NCBI RefSeq assembly: GCF_020283565.1
Contig: NC_060063.1
Span: forward strand, 45,530,856 to 45,594,855
From: Trifolium pratense
Taxonomy: Eukaryota; Streptophyta; Magnoliopsida; Fabales; Fabaceae
Length of the DNA stretch: 64,000 nt
Reading direction: 5' to 3'
Part shown: piece after piece, positions 43,538-53,609 of the stretch
How positions within the stretch are numbered: the stretch's first letter is position 1
Layout of the letters: each line of letters begins with the position of its first letter
The notes under the pieces: generated by a model
Seen by the model: the letters and a program-made list of their open reading frames with translations, nothing else
The model's database searches: none
What the model was told of the DNA's origin: nothing
Translations under genes and position numbers: made by a program

Positions 43538-43814
43538 TATTGGAGAATAAACAACAACATAGCATTATCATGTCTGCATAAATCAAGGAAACGGATATGC
43601 TATCAAAACTGATATTCTGATATCATTCTAGATATTTCCTATTAGTTGTATTATTTCCTTTATTAACGCACCAGCTGTCAATAGTTATGCTTAGGCTAAT
43701 ATTTAGGCTTAATTTGTTTGCATCTTCTTCTTTTATATAGTTCTCAGGCACTATATATGTTTCGATGTAAATCATTTGTAATTACTTAAGGAAAATACAA
43801 ATCCTTTTTCAATA
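43538..43814 (+). repeat. 5' LTR of the complete copia
   Basis: 277 bp, TATTGGAGAATAA to TTTTTCAATA. TATATAG and TTTTATATAG near 43734-43741 are candidate promoter TATA motifs. It borders the primer site directly. Confidence 0.93.
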
Positions 43815-46231
43815 TGGCATCAGAGCAAATCGATCCTGGAAAGTCCAAATCGGAGAAGACTCATACCTCCGATGAAGAAAAAAGTCCAGTTGCTCTCACC
43901 CCAACTTCACCATACTATCTCAGTTCTTCGGATAATCCGGGAACACCTCTAGTTTCGGTCACCCTCAAGGGAGAAAATCACCGAACATGGGCACGTTCGA
44001 TGAAGACGGCGCTTCGTGCAAAAGTGAAGTTAGGATTCATTGATGGAACAATCACAAAACCAGGAAAGAAAACAGCGGACTACCTCAATTGGGAGAAGGC
44101 AGATTCAATGGTGATGGCTTGGATCATAAATGCTACTGATCCGAAATTACATGGCAGCATATCACACGCAACAACGGCTAGAGATCTATGGCTTGATCTT
44201 GAAGAACGCTTTGCTCAAACCAACGCACCAAGGATCCATCAATTATGGCGAAACCTTTGTCTTATGCAGAAGGACGATGAATTGAGTGTAACAGAATTTT
44301 ACACTCAGTTCAAAGATATTCTCGATGAGTTGAGTGAACTTCAACCTCTGCCTGAATGTACTTGTGGAGCATCAAAAGAGTTGATGCAAAGGGAAGAAGG
44401 ACAACGTCTGCATCTATTCCTTGGAGGTTTGGATAATGAGCAATATGGACACGTCAAAACTTCCATTCTGAACGTGGAACCGTTGCCATCACTCCGGCGC
44501 GCATTCAATCATGTCTTGAGGGAAGAAGCACGCATCAATGTTGAGAAGGAGAAAGGGAATAACATGACAGATCAAGGAACAGCTTTCCACTCGTATTCAA
44601 GAAGCAAGCAGAAAAGGAATGGATTTGGAGATAAGTGCGATCACTGTGGAAAGGACGGACATGTAAAGGCCAAATGTTTTGAGATAATCGGGTACCCTTC
44701 AAACTGGGACACTCGCAGAACACAACGATGGAACAACAAGTCAAGAGGAAATATGGCTGCACATACAACTCATGTTGACAAAGATGATGTAAATGCGGCG
44801 AATAAAGGCCACGCCCTGCATGGAATGCGGATGAAGAATGTAGGATCATCATCATTTGCTGACATGGCTGGTAATGGAGAGATCCAATGGATCTTGGATA
44901 GTGGCGCATCCCATCATATGACTCATTTTTGCTCAATATTAGAAGGAATACAATCACTTGATAAACCTTTCTATATCACAGTCCCTACTGGAAATACTGT
45001 GTTGGTAGAAAGAGTTGGAGATCTCAGACTTGATAGAAATATCAAATTGTCTAATGTGTTGATTGTGCCTGATTTTAATTGCAACCTAATTTCTATACAT
45101 AAGTTGACACATGATTTAAATTGCATGGTAACTTATCAGTCTAATTCTTGTGTGATACAGGACCTAGCCACGAGGAGGATGATTGGATCGGGTAGCATGC
45201 ATAATGGGGTTTATGTGTACAAGGGGATGATGCAAGGATCTGCTTTTACAACAAGCCAGAAAGATGATACCACCCTTTGGCATTGTAGAATGGGGCACCC
45301 ATCAACACAGTCTCTTCAGCGCCTTTCAAGTTTGATCAATTGTAATTTTAATTTTAGTGAAATAGATTGCTGTGACATATGTCACAAGTCAAAGCAACAT
45401 AGACTTTCTTTTCCTCATAGTATTAATAAAGCTGAGAGACTTTTTGATTTAGTTCATTGTGATCTATGGGGGAGATATAATACACCTTCACATAATGGGT
45501 CTCATTACTTTCTCACTTTAGTAGATGATCGTAGTCGTGGGACTTGGGTTTATTTGATGAAAAATAAAACTCAAACAACCGACATATTGATTAATTTCTA
45601 CAACATGATAGAGACACAATTTGGTGTGAAAATTAAAAGAATTCGTAGTGATAACGGGACAGAATTCACCAATATGAACATTCAAACATTCTTCAAACGA
45701 AAGGGAATAATTCATGAAACATCATGTGTAGCCACACCTCAACAAAATGCGCGTGTTGAACGAAAACACAGACATATTTTGAATATTGCGAGAGCCTTAA
45801 GGTTTCAAGCAAACCTTCCCATTCATTTTTGGGGAGAATGCATATTGGCTGCAACTCACATTATAAACAGAACACCTACTGTAGCAAACCAAGGCAGCAC
45901 ACCATATGAGGTTCTTTTTGGAAAATCACCAACTTATGGTCATTTGAAGATATTCGGTTGCTTGTGTTATGTCAGCACGAGTACAAAACTTAGGGACAAA
46001 TTCGATCCAAGAGCAGAAAGATGTATATTTGTAGGCTATCCACAAGGACAAAAGGGTTGGAAAGTCTACAATCTTAAGACACGGGAGATCTTTATTTCAC
46101 GAGATGTAGTGTTTTATGAACACATTCTGCCATATGTTGTGCATGAAAAAAAAAGCCGCAAACGAAGTCTCCAAGTACTGTTTTTCATGACATTTATGGA
46201 CAACAAGAGAATAATCATGATGAAGTGGTGA
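43814..46231 (+). CDS. Copia gag-protease-integrase reading frame, 805 codons
   Basis: The first ATG overlaps the LTR/primer-site junction. Gag of UBN2 type occupies about residues 40-250. The nucleocapsid zinc knuckle CDHCGKDGHVKAKC (CX2CX4HX4C) is near 275-288. The aspartic protease motif LDSGAS is near 361. The integrase zinc region (HCRMGH...CDICH) is near 485-530, and the DDE core includes CDLWG, RSDNGTEF and VERKH. After the A9 run at 46146-46154 the frame leaves the conserved integrase tail and ends with about 28 unrelated residues, so the true polyprotein is broken here. Confidence 0.93.
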   Translation: MASEQIDPGKSKSEKTHTSDEEKSPVALTPTSPYYLSSSDNPGTPLVSVTLKGENHRTWARSMKTALRAKVKLGFIDGTITKPGKKTADYLNWEKADSMVMAWIINATDPKLHGSISHATTARDLWLDLEERFAQTNAPRIHQLWRNLCLMQKDDELSVTEFYTQFKDILDELSELQPLPECTCGASKELMQREEGQRLHLFLGGLDNEQYGHVKTSILNVEPLPSLRRAFNHVLREEARINVEKEKGNNMTDQGTAFHSYSRSKQKRNGFGDKCDHCGKDGHVKAKCFEIIGYPSNWDTRRTQRWNNKSRGNMAAHTTHVDKDDVNAANKGHALHGMRMKNVGSSSFADMAGNGEIQWILDSGASHHMTHFCSILEGIQSLDKPFYITVPTGNTVLVERVGDLRLDRNIKLSNVLIVPDFNCNLISIHKLTHDLNCMVTYQSNSCVIQDLATRRMIGSGSMHNGVYVYKGMMQGSAFTTSQKDDTTLWHCRMGHPSTQSLQRLSSLINCNFNFSEIDCCDICHKSKQHRLSFPHSINKAERLFDLVHCDLWGRYNTPSHNGSHYFLTLVDDRSRGTWVYLMKNKTQTTDILINFYNMIETQFGVKIKRIRSDNGTEFTNMNIQTFFKRKGIIHETSCVATPQQNARVERKHRHILNIARALRFQANLPIHFWGECILAATHIINRTPTVANQGSTPYEVLFGKSPTYGHLKIFGCLCYVSTSTKLRDKFDPRAERCIFVGYPQGQKGWKVYNLKTREIFISRDVVFYEHILPYVVHEKKSRKRSLQVLFFMTFMDNKRIIMMKW

Positions 46232-48084
46232 ACTATGAAAGCCAAGAGGATCAAGGAGACGGAGGAGACATGGGTACAGATCAGATGGATGCTCATAATG
46301 AGGAGGTAACAAATGCAATAGAGATAGAACATCACAATGAAAGAGTGACAGAACTTCCACCACGCACAAGACAGCCACCAAGTCACCTCCAAGATTATTA
46401 TTGTTATGCAACACACAAGAACCCCATAAGCATGCCCGCGACTCAGTCACACTCCTCAGGTAAAATCTATCCTATCACCAATTTTATCAATAATAATTGT
46501 TATTCTCGCAGCCATCAGGCCTACCTAGCAGCAGTTCATAGCACAGAAGAGCCGCAAAGCTATCAAGAAGCTGTGAAGAAACCCGAATGGCAAGAAGCCA
46601 TGGCAATAGAACTCAAAGCTCTTGAGGAGAATGGTACTTGGGATCTGACATTGCCACCACCGGGAAAGAAAATAGTGGGTTGTAGGTGGGTCTACAAAGT
46701 GAAGTACAAAGCCTCAGGAGAAATTGAAAAATATAAGGCACGTCTTGTAGCCAAGGGATACACACAGGTAGAAGGAGAAGACTTCAATGAAACATTTGCA
46801 CCTGTAGCCAAAATGACTACTGTTCGTTGCCTTCTTACTGTTGCGGTGGCGAAAGGATGGGAATTACACCAAATGGATGTAAGCAATGCTTTTCTACATG
46901 GAGATCTAGAGGAAGAAGTTTATATGCAAGTTCCAAATGGTTATGATACCCCTAAAGCAGGGATGGTTTGCCGGTTGAGAAAATCTCTATATGGATTAAA
47001 GCAGGCCTCACGAAATTGGTACTCAAAGCTCTCCCGAGCACTCATAGAATATGGTTTTCAAGAATCACATGCGGACCATAGTCTCTTTACTTATTCAAAA
47101 GAAGGAAACTTCATGGCAATTTTGATCTATGTTGATGACCTTGTGATAGCAGGTAATTGCTCTAACACATGTATCAACTTTAAACAATATTTGAGAAGGT
47201 GTTTTCACATGAAAGACCTTGGACCTCTTAAATATTTTTTGGGTCTAGAGCTCGCACGAGGATCAGCGGGATTGTTTATATGTCAGCATAAATACACTCT
47301 AGACATTTTGGGTGAATGTAAGATGCTTGATTGCAAACCTTCAACTTTTCCAATGGAGCAGAATCAAAGGTTAGCTTTGGACAAGGGACCAACTTATTCG
47401 GATCCTCCTCGTTACCGAAGACTTATTGGTCGTTTGATTTACTTAACTATCACACGTCCAGAGATTACTTATTCGGTTCATATACTGAGCCAATTCATGC
47501 AATCTCCTCAACAAGCTCATTGGGACGCAGCCATGCGACTGCTACGGTATCTTAAATCTACACCGGGACAAGGTATCTTATTGCCTAAGGAAAACGATCT
47601 TCGACTGATGGCCTATTGTGATTCAGATTGGGCATCATGTCCACTGACTAGAAGATCAACTTCTGGATATCTAATGAAGTTAGGATCAGCCCCTATATCG
47701 TGGAAAACTAAAAAACAGTCCACTGTGTCAAAGTCATCTAGTGAGGCAGAGTATAGAGCCATGGGTCATGCCGTAAGTGAAGTCATTTGGTTGCGAAGCT
47801 TATTATCTAGTTTACAAGTTCACTATGATTCACCAACTACGTTGTTTTGCGATAATCATGCTGCCATACACCTTGCAGCCAACCCCGTATACCATGAGCG
47901 CACAAAACACATAGAAGTGGATTGTCATTTTATTCGCACACATTTGCAGGAAGGTACAATTTCTACCAGTTATGTTCCCACCAAGAAACAACAAGCAGAT
48001 ATTTTTACCAAGGCTCTAAGTGCAAAACAATTCCAAGAATTAACATTCAAGTTGGGTGCTCATAATCCTCACACTCCAACTTGA
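46225..48084 (+). CDS. Copia RT-RNase H reading frame, in +1/-1 phase to gag
   Basis: Open from just after the A9 run (46154) to TGA at 48082-48084. The position 46225 is an arbitrary GTG; the frame has no upstream ATG of its own and would be made only as a fusion. RT motifs: KARLVAKGYTQ, DVSNAFLHGDL, SLYGLKQAS, YVDDLVIAG, DLGPLKYFLGLE. RNase H motifs: [35 protein letters not shown]. All appear intact. Confidence 0.93.
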   Translation: MVNYESQEDQGDGGDMGTDQMDAHNEEVTNAIEIEHHNERVTELPPRTRQPPSHLQDYYCYATHKNPISMPATQSHSSGKIYPITNFINNNCYSRSHQAYLAAVHSTEEPQSYQEAVKKPEWQEAMAIELKALEENGTWDLTLPPPGKKIVGCRWVYKVKYKASGEIEKYKARLVAKGYTQVEGEDFNETFAPVAKMTTVRCLLTVAVAKGWELHQMDVSNAFLHGDLEEEVYMQVPNGYDTPKAGMVCRLRKSLYGLKQASRNWYSKLSRALIEYGFQESHADHSLFTYSKEGNFMAILIYVDDLVIAGNCSNTCINFKQYLRRCFHMKDLGPLKYFLGLELARGSAGLFICQHKYTLDILGECKMLDCKPSTFPMEQNQRLALDKGPTYSDPPRYRRLIGRLIYLTITRPEITYSVHILSQFMQSPQQAHWDAAMRLLRYLKSTPGQGILLPKENDLRLMAYCDSDWASCPLTRRSTSGYLMKLGSAPISWKTKKQSTVSKSSSEAEYRAMGHAVSEVIWLRSLLSSLQVHYDSPTTLFCDNHAAIHLAANPVYHERTKHIEVDCHFIRTHLQEGTISTSYVPTKKQQADIFTKALSAKQFQELTFKLGAHNPHTPT

Positions 48085-48091
48085 GGGGGAG

Positions 48092-48368
48092 TATTGGAGA
48101 ATAAACAACAACATAGCATTATCATGTCTGCATAAATCAAGGAAACGGATATGCTATCAAAACTGATATTCTGATATCATTCTAGATATTTCCTATTAGT
48201 TGTATTATTTCCTTTATTAACGCACCAGCTGTCAATAGTTATGCTTAGGCTAATATTTAGGCTTAATTTGTTTGCATCTTCTTCTTTTATATAGTTCTCA
48301 GGCACTATATATGTTTCGATGTAAATCATTTGTAATTACTTAAGGAAAATACAAATCCTTTTTCAATA
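48092..48368 (+). repeat. 3' LTR of the complete copia
   Basis: 277 bp, apparently identical to 43538-43814, preceded by the polypurine tract at 48080-48091 and followed by the GGTTT duplication. Confidence 0.93.
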
Positions 48369-48373
48369 GGTTT

Positions 48374-50090
48374 GGTACTCCATTTGAATTTAACTCAATT
48401 ATATAAACATCAAATTATATACGTAAAGAATGAAATTTGAACCTAAACACTTCACTTATAATTATTTTAAGAATAATTATTTTAACAAACTTATGATTGT
48501 TACAATACACGTACGATATCTATATATTTTGATTTTTAATTAATAGCTAATTTTTTTGACGGATATTTGTTTTTTTTTTTGTCAAGGAGTATAATGACTA
48601 GAAATTTCACCTTCAAGAAAAATGATCCATATTTGAACCTCGGTCCCTTACGTACTTATATAATGCAATGTCCCTACGAACTGAACTAAACTTAAGGTAC
48701 TTTTTGACGAATAATTAATAGTTGATATTATTTGCTTATCAAAAAAAATAGTTGATATATTTTTATTACTTTCTTTGAAATCTATATGAAATCAATTCTT
48801 AAATCTTGCTGAAATTAAATAATTCCATGACAAAAATATTTTGATTCGTGATTATAGTGATCATTATTTTCTAATACTAAGAAGCAACCTTTCTCTTTCA
48901 CAAAGAAAAGAGTTTACTTGGCGGAAGGAGAAAGGGAAAGAGAGAAAAGAAACAACAAACTTAGGTGCTAGTAGCTTTTAGGTGCTAGTAGCTTTTACAT
49001 AAGCTAGCCTTATGAATTATATAAGCATTATCTCATAGGGTATGTTGGATTTCCGTTACACCATCCAAATCCACATACAAAGCAAAGAAAAACAATTAAG
49101 ATTTTGCATGCACTACTTCTCTTCCACTCACTCACCACTCTCCATCTCCATGCATATATGATTACCAACACCAACCTAGCAAGTGCCAACCTCACCTCCC
49201 TTCATTTTCATATCATTAATCATTAATTGTCAACAAACTTACAAGTATCAAACAATAATATCCTAATTTCTAATATTTAAAATCACCTATTTGATTATGT
49301 TCAGATTTAGATTTAGTGTGTTTGACTTCTCATCTCTCTTAAACAAAGTTGTTAGCATGCACATATAACACTTAATTATTACTACTATATAAAGTTAAAT
49401 ACATATTTTACCAATATAGTGTCATAGTCCTTAACTATTTGGTCATGTGTTCGATCTCCGGCTGATGCATATTATGAAAAAAATATTTGTTGGAAGAGCG
49501 ATCAACCCCTTAAATAGATCTCAATTACCTCAAGAGAGTTAGTCTTTACAATTGCGCGCGAAAAATACATTTGATTTACCAAAAAAGTAAAAAAAAAATA
49601 AAATAAAATAAAATAAAAAAAAGTGACAGGTCATCGTTCATACAAAAAATTTATATACGCACTATTAATATGTGAAAACATTGATTCTTTGGCAATTATA
49701 GAATTATTTATAAATTTTGTGGGAAACTTCCTAGGCATGGGAGAAACTGATTAATTTAGATTGTTGTTGAAGATTATTGGGAAAAAAAAATTGTTTATAA
49801 AGGAAAAATATAGGATTATAGGAATATAATTGAGCTGTATGCATGTATGGTGTAGTACCTACAAATACAATACAAAAGGAAGTAAAGCATATATGTATAA
49901 ACAAATTAAAGTGATGGGATCTAAGGATACATATCTTGCAAGGAATTGCTTCGTGTAGTGCTCCAATAACTATCATTGGCTTTTAAAACTACCTAACTAA
50001 ACTATCACTAATATGTGCTCCGTCCCACCATCACTGCAACTTACATTCATATAAAAATATACACAATTATAAGCAATAAATAGTTTTTAA
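48374..50090. other. Gene-free region with SINE-like relics
   Basis: A SINE-like piece at about 48570-48700 (TTGAACCTCGGTCCCTTAC, then AATGCAATGTCCCTACG) belongs to the family at 53470. A second type lies at about 49430-49560 (TGTTCGATCTCCGGCTG). Two tandem TTAGGTGCTAGTAGCTTT repeats are near 48961-48995. An 81-codon minus frame at 49731-49976 lacks any domain and was rejected. Confidence 0.45.
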
Positions 50091-50236
50091 GGTCCGTTTG
50101 GCCCAGTTTTTTTATAGCTTATGCAAATAGCTTATGCAATATAAATTAGGTTTTATGTTATTTTATAAGTTTTCACTAGAGAAAATTGTGATTTTATAAG
50201 CTATTTTATCATAAATTACCTTGACAAACTTATAAT

Positions 50237-52866
50237 TGTTGGCGCAACAGAAGCAAGGATTTGCTTGGTTTAGAGGATGCAAAGTTCAGAGGTTGTGTTG
50301 CCTCTGACTCTGAAGTGCTTCAGAGGGTGAATTGCAGGCACATGCACGCAGGTTTGCAGGCAAGCTCAGCAGGCACGCAGGCTTGACCTTGGGCAAACTA
50401 GCAGTTTTGCAAAAACTGCAATATACAAGATGAACAAGTTTCTTGATGAAATTGATTAACAACTAAACTTGAAAACTTAGGGAAATAGAGAATTTTATTC
50501 TTCCTTAATGGGCCACAAAAAATTGATTACAATATAATGCACTAGTTGCACTTTATATAGGGTAGCTTGTGTAACAAGCAAGCTCATCCCTTAGGCCTAA
50601 ACAAATTCCCTAACTACCTAGTTAGTTACTAACAAACTTTTAACTAACAAGTTGGTTGTAACTAATTCTAACAACATCTAAACAAACTAATTTTCAAGAT
50701 GAATTAACCACTTTCTTAACACTCCTCCTTAATTCATGCTTGAATTGCAAACAACCAGTCCTAAGCTCCTCCTCAAAAATTCAAACCTGTCAAGTTTCAC
50801 AGCCTTTGTAAAACCATCTGCAAGCTGTACCTCAGTTGGACAATATTGCACTTCAATCATACCATTAGTCACTTGTTCTCTAATGAAATGAAATCTGGTA
50901 GCAATGTGCTTGCTCCTGCCATGAGAGATTGGATTTTTAGCAAGACTTATAGCAGACTTGTTATCAATCCTTAGGATTAGAGGCTTCACTGGTTCACACT
51001 TGATTTCTATCATCACTGAATTCAACCAAATTGCTTGACATGCTGCAAATGTGTCTGCTATATACTCAGCTTCACAAGATGAGAGGGCAGTCACAACTTG
51101 TTTCTTTGTACACCAAGATATTGCAGCATTGTTGAATTTGAAAACATAACCTGATGTACTCCTCCTATCAGTTATGTCTCCACACCAATCACTATCAGAA
51201 TACTCTATCAAAGTACTTCCTGCACTATTTGTACTAGTAGGGAATAGCAAGCCAACTTCCAAAGTACCTTTAAGATATCTGAGGATTCTCTTAGCAGCTA
51301 TCATGTGTGACTTCCTTGGATCATGCATAAACCTGCTGATAACACTCACAACATAGCATATATCAGGCCTACTGTTGCACACATACCTCAATGAGCTAAC
51401 TATTTGTTTGAACACAGTTGGATCAACCTTTTCTTCATTTGAGCACTCATCAATTTTTGTGTTTGTCTCTGATGGATTTGACAATGGATTGCAGCTTTCC
51501 ATTTCAAATTTTTCAAGTAATTCACCAATATACTTCTGCTGGTGCATTACTATACCATCTTCTCTTCTCATAAATTCCATTCCTAGAAAGAATGAAAGTT
51601 CACCAAGATCAGACATTTCAAACTCACTTTTGAGCTTATCTTTCACTTTTGCAATTTCTGCAATTCTACTTCCAGTTATGAGCAAATCATCAACATACAA
51701 GCAGATTATGACAATATCTTCATCTTTAGGGCAATGTACATATACACCAAACTCAGCAGCACACTTTTTAAACCCTACCATTTCATCAGTGACAGTCTCT
51801 CCATAGTTTTGCATTTGATGAACAAGTGCAAGCAGTTTTGAGAAGAAATCACTTACTTTTTGATCCTCTTCCATCACCATAAACTCATATTGCCTCCTAA
51901 AGGCCTGCAATTTCACCTTCTTGACCTTGGTTCCACCATCATGGTAACCCTCGAGTATATCCCAAGCTTCTTTGGACTTAGTTGATTTTGAAATCTTTTC
52001 AAAATGTTGTGCATCACAATTCTGCTGGATATAGAACAAAGCCTTGCAGTCTTTTTTCTTGTTTTCTTTGTATGTGTTTCTCTGATCATTAGTTGGATTT
52101 GCTCCCAACTCATCGTATCCATTCACCACTACCTCAAGACACTCTTGTGCTCCAAATAAGGACTTCATCACTGCACTCCATCTATCCCAATTCTTTCCAT
52201 CAAGAATCAGAATGTTTGTGCCAAAACCTTGGGTGTTCATCTTGAATTTTCAAGAAATCAATCTACACAGCTTCACTTTGTGTTTCTCCACTTGATTCCT
52301 TCACAATTCACTCTTGTCCTGTGATTTTTTTTTTTGATAAGCACTCTTGTCCTGTGATTGAACCAGGCTCTTGATGTCAATTGTTGGCGCAGCAGAAGCA
52401 AGGATTTGCTTGGTTCAGAGGATGCAAAGTTCAGAGGTTGTGTTGCCTCTGACTCTGAAGTGCTTCAGAGGATGAATTGCAGGCACAGGCGCGCAGGTTT
52501 GCAGGCAAGCTCAGCAGGCACGCAGGCTTGACCTTGGGCAAACTAGCAGTTTTGCAAAAACTGCAATATACAAGATGAACAAGTTTCTTGATGAAATTGA
52601 TTAACAACTAAACTTGAAAACTTAGGGAAATAGAGAATTTTATTCTTCCTTAATGGGCCACAAAAAATTGATTACAATATAATGCACTAGTTGCACTTTA
52701 TATAGGGTAGCTTGTGTAACAAGCAAGCTCATCCCTTAGGCCTAAACAAATTCCCTAACTACCTAGTTAGTTACTAACAAACTTTTAACTAACAAGTTGG
52801 TTGTAACTAACTCTAACAACATCTAAACAAACTAATTTTCAAGATGAATTAACCACTTTCTTAACA
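50237..52866 (-). mobile_element. Non-autonomous Ty1/copia derivative with gag-RT fusion, 2.63 kb
   Basis: LTRs of 485 bp each (50237-50721 and 52382-52866; TGTTGGCGC ... TTCTTAACA) differ at only about half a dozen positions. ATAAT target duplications are at 50232-50236 and 52867-52871. Minus orientation by its open frame. The primer-site region reads ATTGACATCAAGAGCC, a degenerate match to the usual TGGTATCAGAGCC. The internal part is one 503-codon frame. Confidence 0.93.
50729..52240 (-). CDS. Gag fused in frame to RT and RNase H, 503 aa
   Basis: ATG at 52240, stop at 50729, uninterrupted. Residues 1-155 are a UBN2-type gag (ILDGKNWDRWSAVMKSLF, SKEAWDILEGYH). Near residue 155 (about nt 51775) the frame passes straight into the second half of copia RT (FGVYVHCP, LYVDDLLITG, DLGELSFFLGMEF) and a full RNase H (YSDSDWCGD, SSCEAEYIAD, RIDNKSAISLA, ADGFTKAVKL). 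Zinc knuckle, protease, integrase and the first half of RT are deleted. The deletion kept the frame. Whether the chimera has a use, such as packaging or primer handling in trans-mobilisation, is unknown. Confidence 0.92.
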   Translation of the reverse strand: MNTQGFGTNILILDGKNWDRWSAVMKSLFGAQECLEVVVNGYDELGANPTNDQRNTYKENKKKDCKALFYIQQNCDAQHFEKISKSTKSKEAWDILEGYHDGGTKVKKVKLQAFRRQYEFMVMEEDQKVSDFFSKLLALVHQMQNYGETVTDEMVGFKKCAAEFGVYVHCPKDEDIVIICLYVDDLLITGSRIAEIAKVKDKLKSEFEMSDLGELSFFLGMEFMRREDGIVMHQQKYIGELLEKFEMESCNPLSNPSETNTKIDECSNEEKVDPTVFKQIVSSLRYVCNSRPDICYVVSVISRFMHDPRKSHMIAAKRILRYLKGTLEVGLLFPTSTNSAGSTLIEYSDSDWCGDITDRRSTSGYVFKFNNAAISWCTKKQVVTALSSCEAEYIADTFAACQAIWLNSVMIEIKCEPVKPLILRIDNKSAISLAKNPISHGRSKHIATRFHFIREQVTNGMIEVQYCPTEVQLADGFTKAVKLDRFEFLRRSLGLVVCNSSMN

Positions 52867-52945
52867 ATAATAATATATAAAAATTGCATAAGCTGGTTGC
52901 ATAAGCTCTAAATAAGAGGGGGAAAAAGTCAGGCCAAACGATACC

Positions 52946-53469
52946 TTAGATTCATTGAAAAAATAATGTATCCAATATATATTATTGACTAGATACATTA
53001 CTTTTTCAATGAATCTAAAAAGTGGTTTTTTACTTATAATTGTGTCCAAAGAAAGTATATTATTTAATTATTTTCTTTTTTTTCTTTTTCAATTTTGAAG
53101 TGATTAAATCTTGTGACCGTTTCTCGATTGTTTGAGTTGTTTGTAAGATGAGAGAGATTTGGAGGGAAGAATGTAGAGGGAACAATAAAGAATTTTTTCA
53201 TATTTTTTGAGAGAGTACTTTTATATAAAATGATAAATAAATGTTTATGATTGATAATTTTTTTAATTTTGAAAATATTATAAAATATAAATTAAATTTG
53301 AAGATTTCGTATAAACACTGCAAAATCTCCATTCAAAACAATTTTTTAGTTTCATCAAATTATGATGTTTTTGTGCACGTGTTAGGAAGATAAATGAATC
53401 CTCCAAACTCTCTTCTGAGTCTCAAACTCCTCTATTCATTCTTTTTGTGTACAGAGTGTGGTTTTTTTT
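52946..53469. other. AT-rich spacer with Stowaway-like pieces
   Basis: At about 52945-53060 lies an inverted pair (AGATTCATTGAAAAAATAATG with CATTACTTTTTCAATGAATCT) ending TCCAAAGAAAGTAT, a Stowaway-like remnant. No gene was recognised. Confidence 0.5.
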
Positions 53470-53605
53470 TTGTCAAATAGTTTAGTGGTTAAAATTTTTA
53501 TCTTAAAGGTAAATAAGTGGAGTGTTCGGGGTTCGAACCCCGACTCCTGCACATGTAATGCGATGTTCCTATCAACCGAGCTAAGCTTACAGGGATAATA
53601 TTAGA
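53470..53605 (+). mobile_element. tRNA-derived SINE
   Basis: An A-box-like TAGTTTAGTGG (53478-53488) and a B-box GGTTCGAACCC (53530-53540) are spaced about 42 bp apart, as in pol III promoters. The body CGACTCCTGCACATGTAATG, then AACCGAGCTAAGCTTAC, recurs in diverged form at 1800-1915 and 48570-48700. Just after it (to about 53690) an inverted, diverged relative can be read (ACCACTAAATTACCACAC). Confidence 0.7.
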
Positions 53606-53609
53606 GATA

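Larger units (their letters stand above)
43538..48368 (+). mobile_element. Complete Ty1/copia retrotransposon, 4.83 kb, identical LTRs
   Basis: LTRs at 43538-43814 and 48092-48368 are 277 bp each and I saw no difference between them, so insertion is recent. Target duplication GGTTT at 43533-43537 and 48369-48373. With this duplication the LTR termini are TATTG...CAATA, not TG...CA. The primer site TGGCATCAGAGC follows at 43815. The polypurine tract TTGAGGGGGAG precedes the 3' LTR. Coding order gag, protease, integrase, RT, RNase H, as in copia. One frameshift at 46146-46154 separates integrase from RT. Confidence 0.95.
50091..52945. mobile_element. AGCTTAT-type MITE split by a copia derivative
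   Basis: The left part 50091-50236 starts GGTCCGTTTGGCCC. The right part 52867-52945 ends GGCCAAACGATACC, its approximate inverse. The copia derivative and its ATAAT duplication sit between. TAA/TTA at the outer borders could be a 3-bp target duplication of Tourist type. Confidence 0.65.

Noticed and set aside
46225..46227. Separate start codon for the copia RT frame
   Set aside because: The codon is GTG within a frame already open upstream to the A9 run; expression as a fusion is more likely.
43541..48361. Canonical TG-start LTR borders for the complete copia
   Set aside because: They leave no matching target duplication, whereas TATTG...CAATA borders give a perfect GGTTT on both sides.
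49731..49976. 81-codon minus frame
   Set aside because: Odd composition, no domain, no upstream signals.
53520..53560. tRNA gene
   Set aside because: B-box and A-box are present, but no cloverleaf with a proper acceptor and anticodon stem could be drawn; it is better explained as a SINE.
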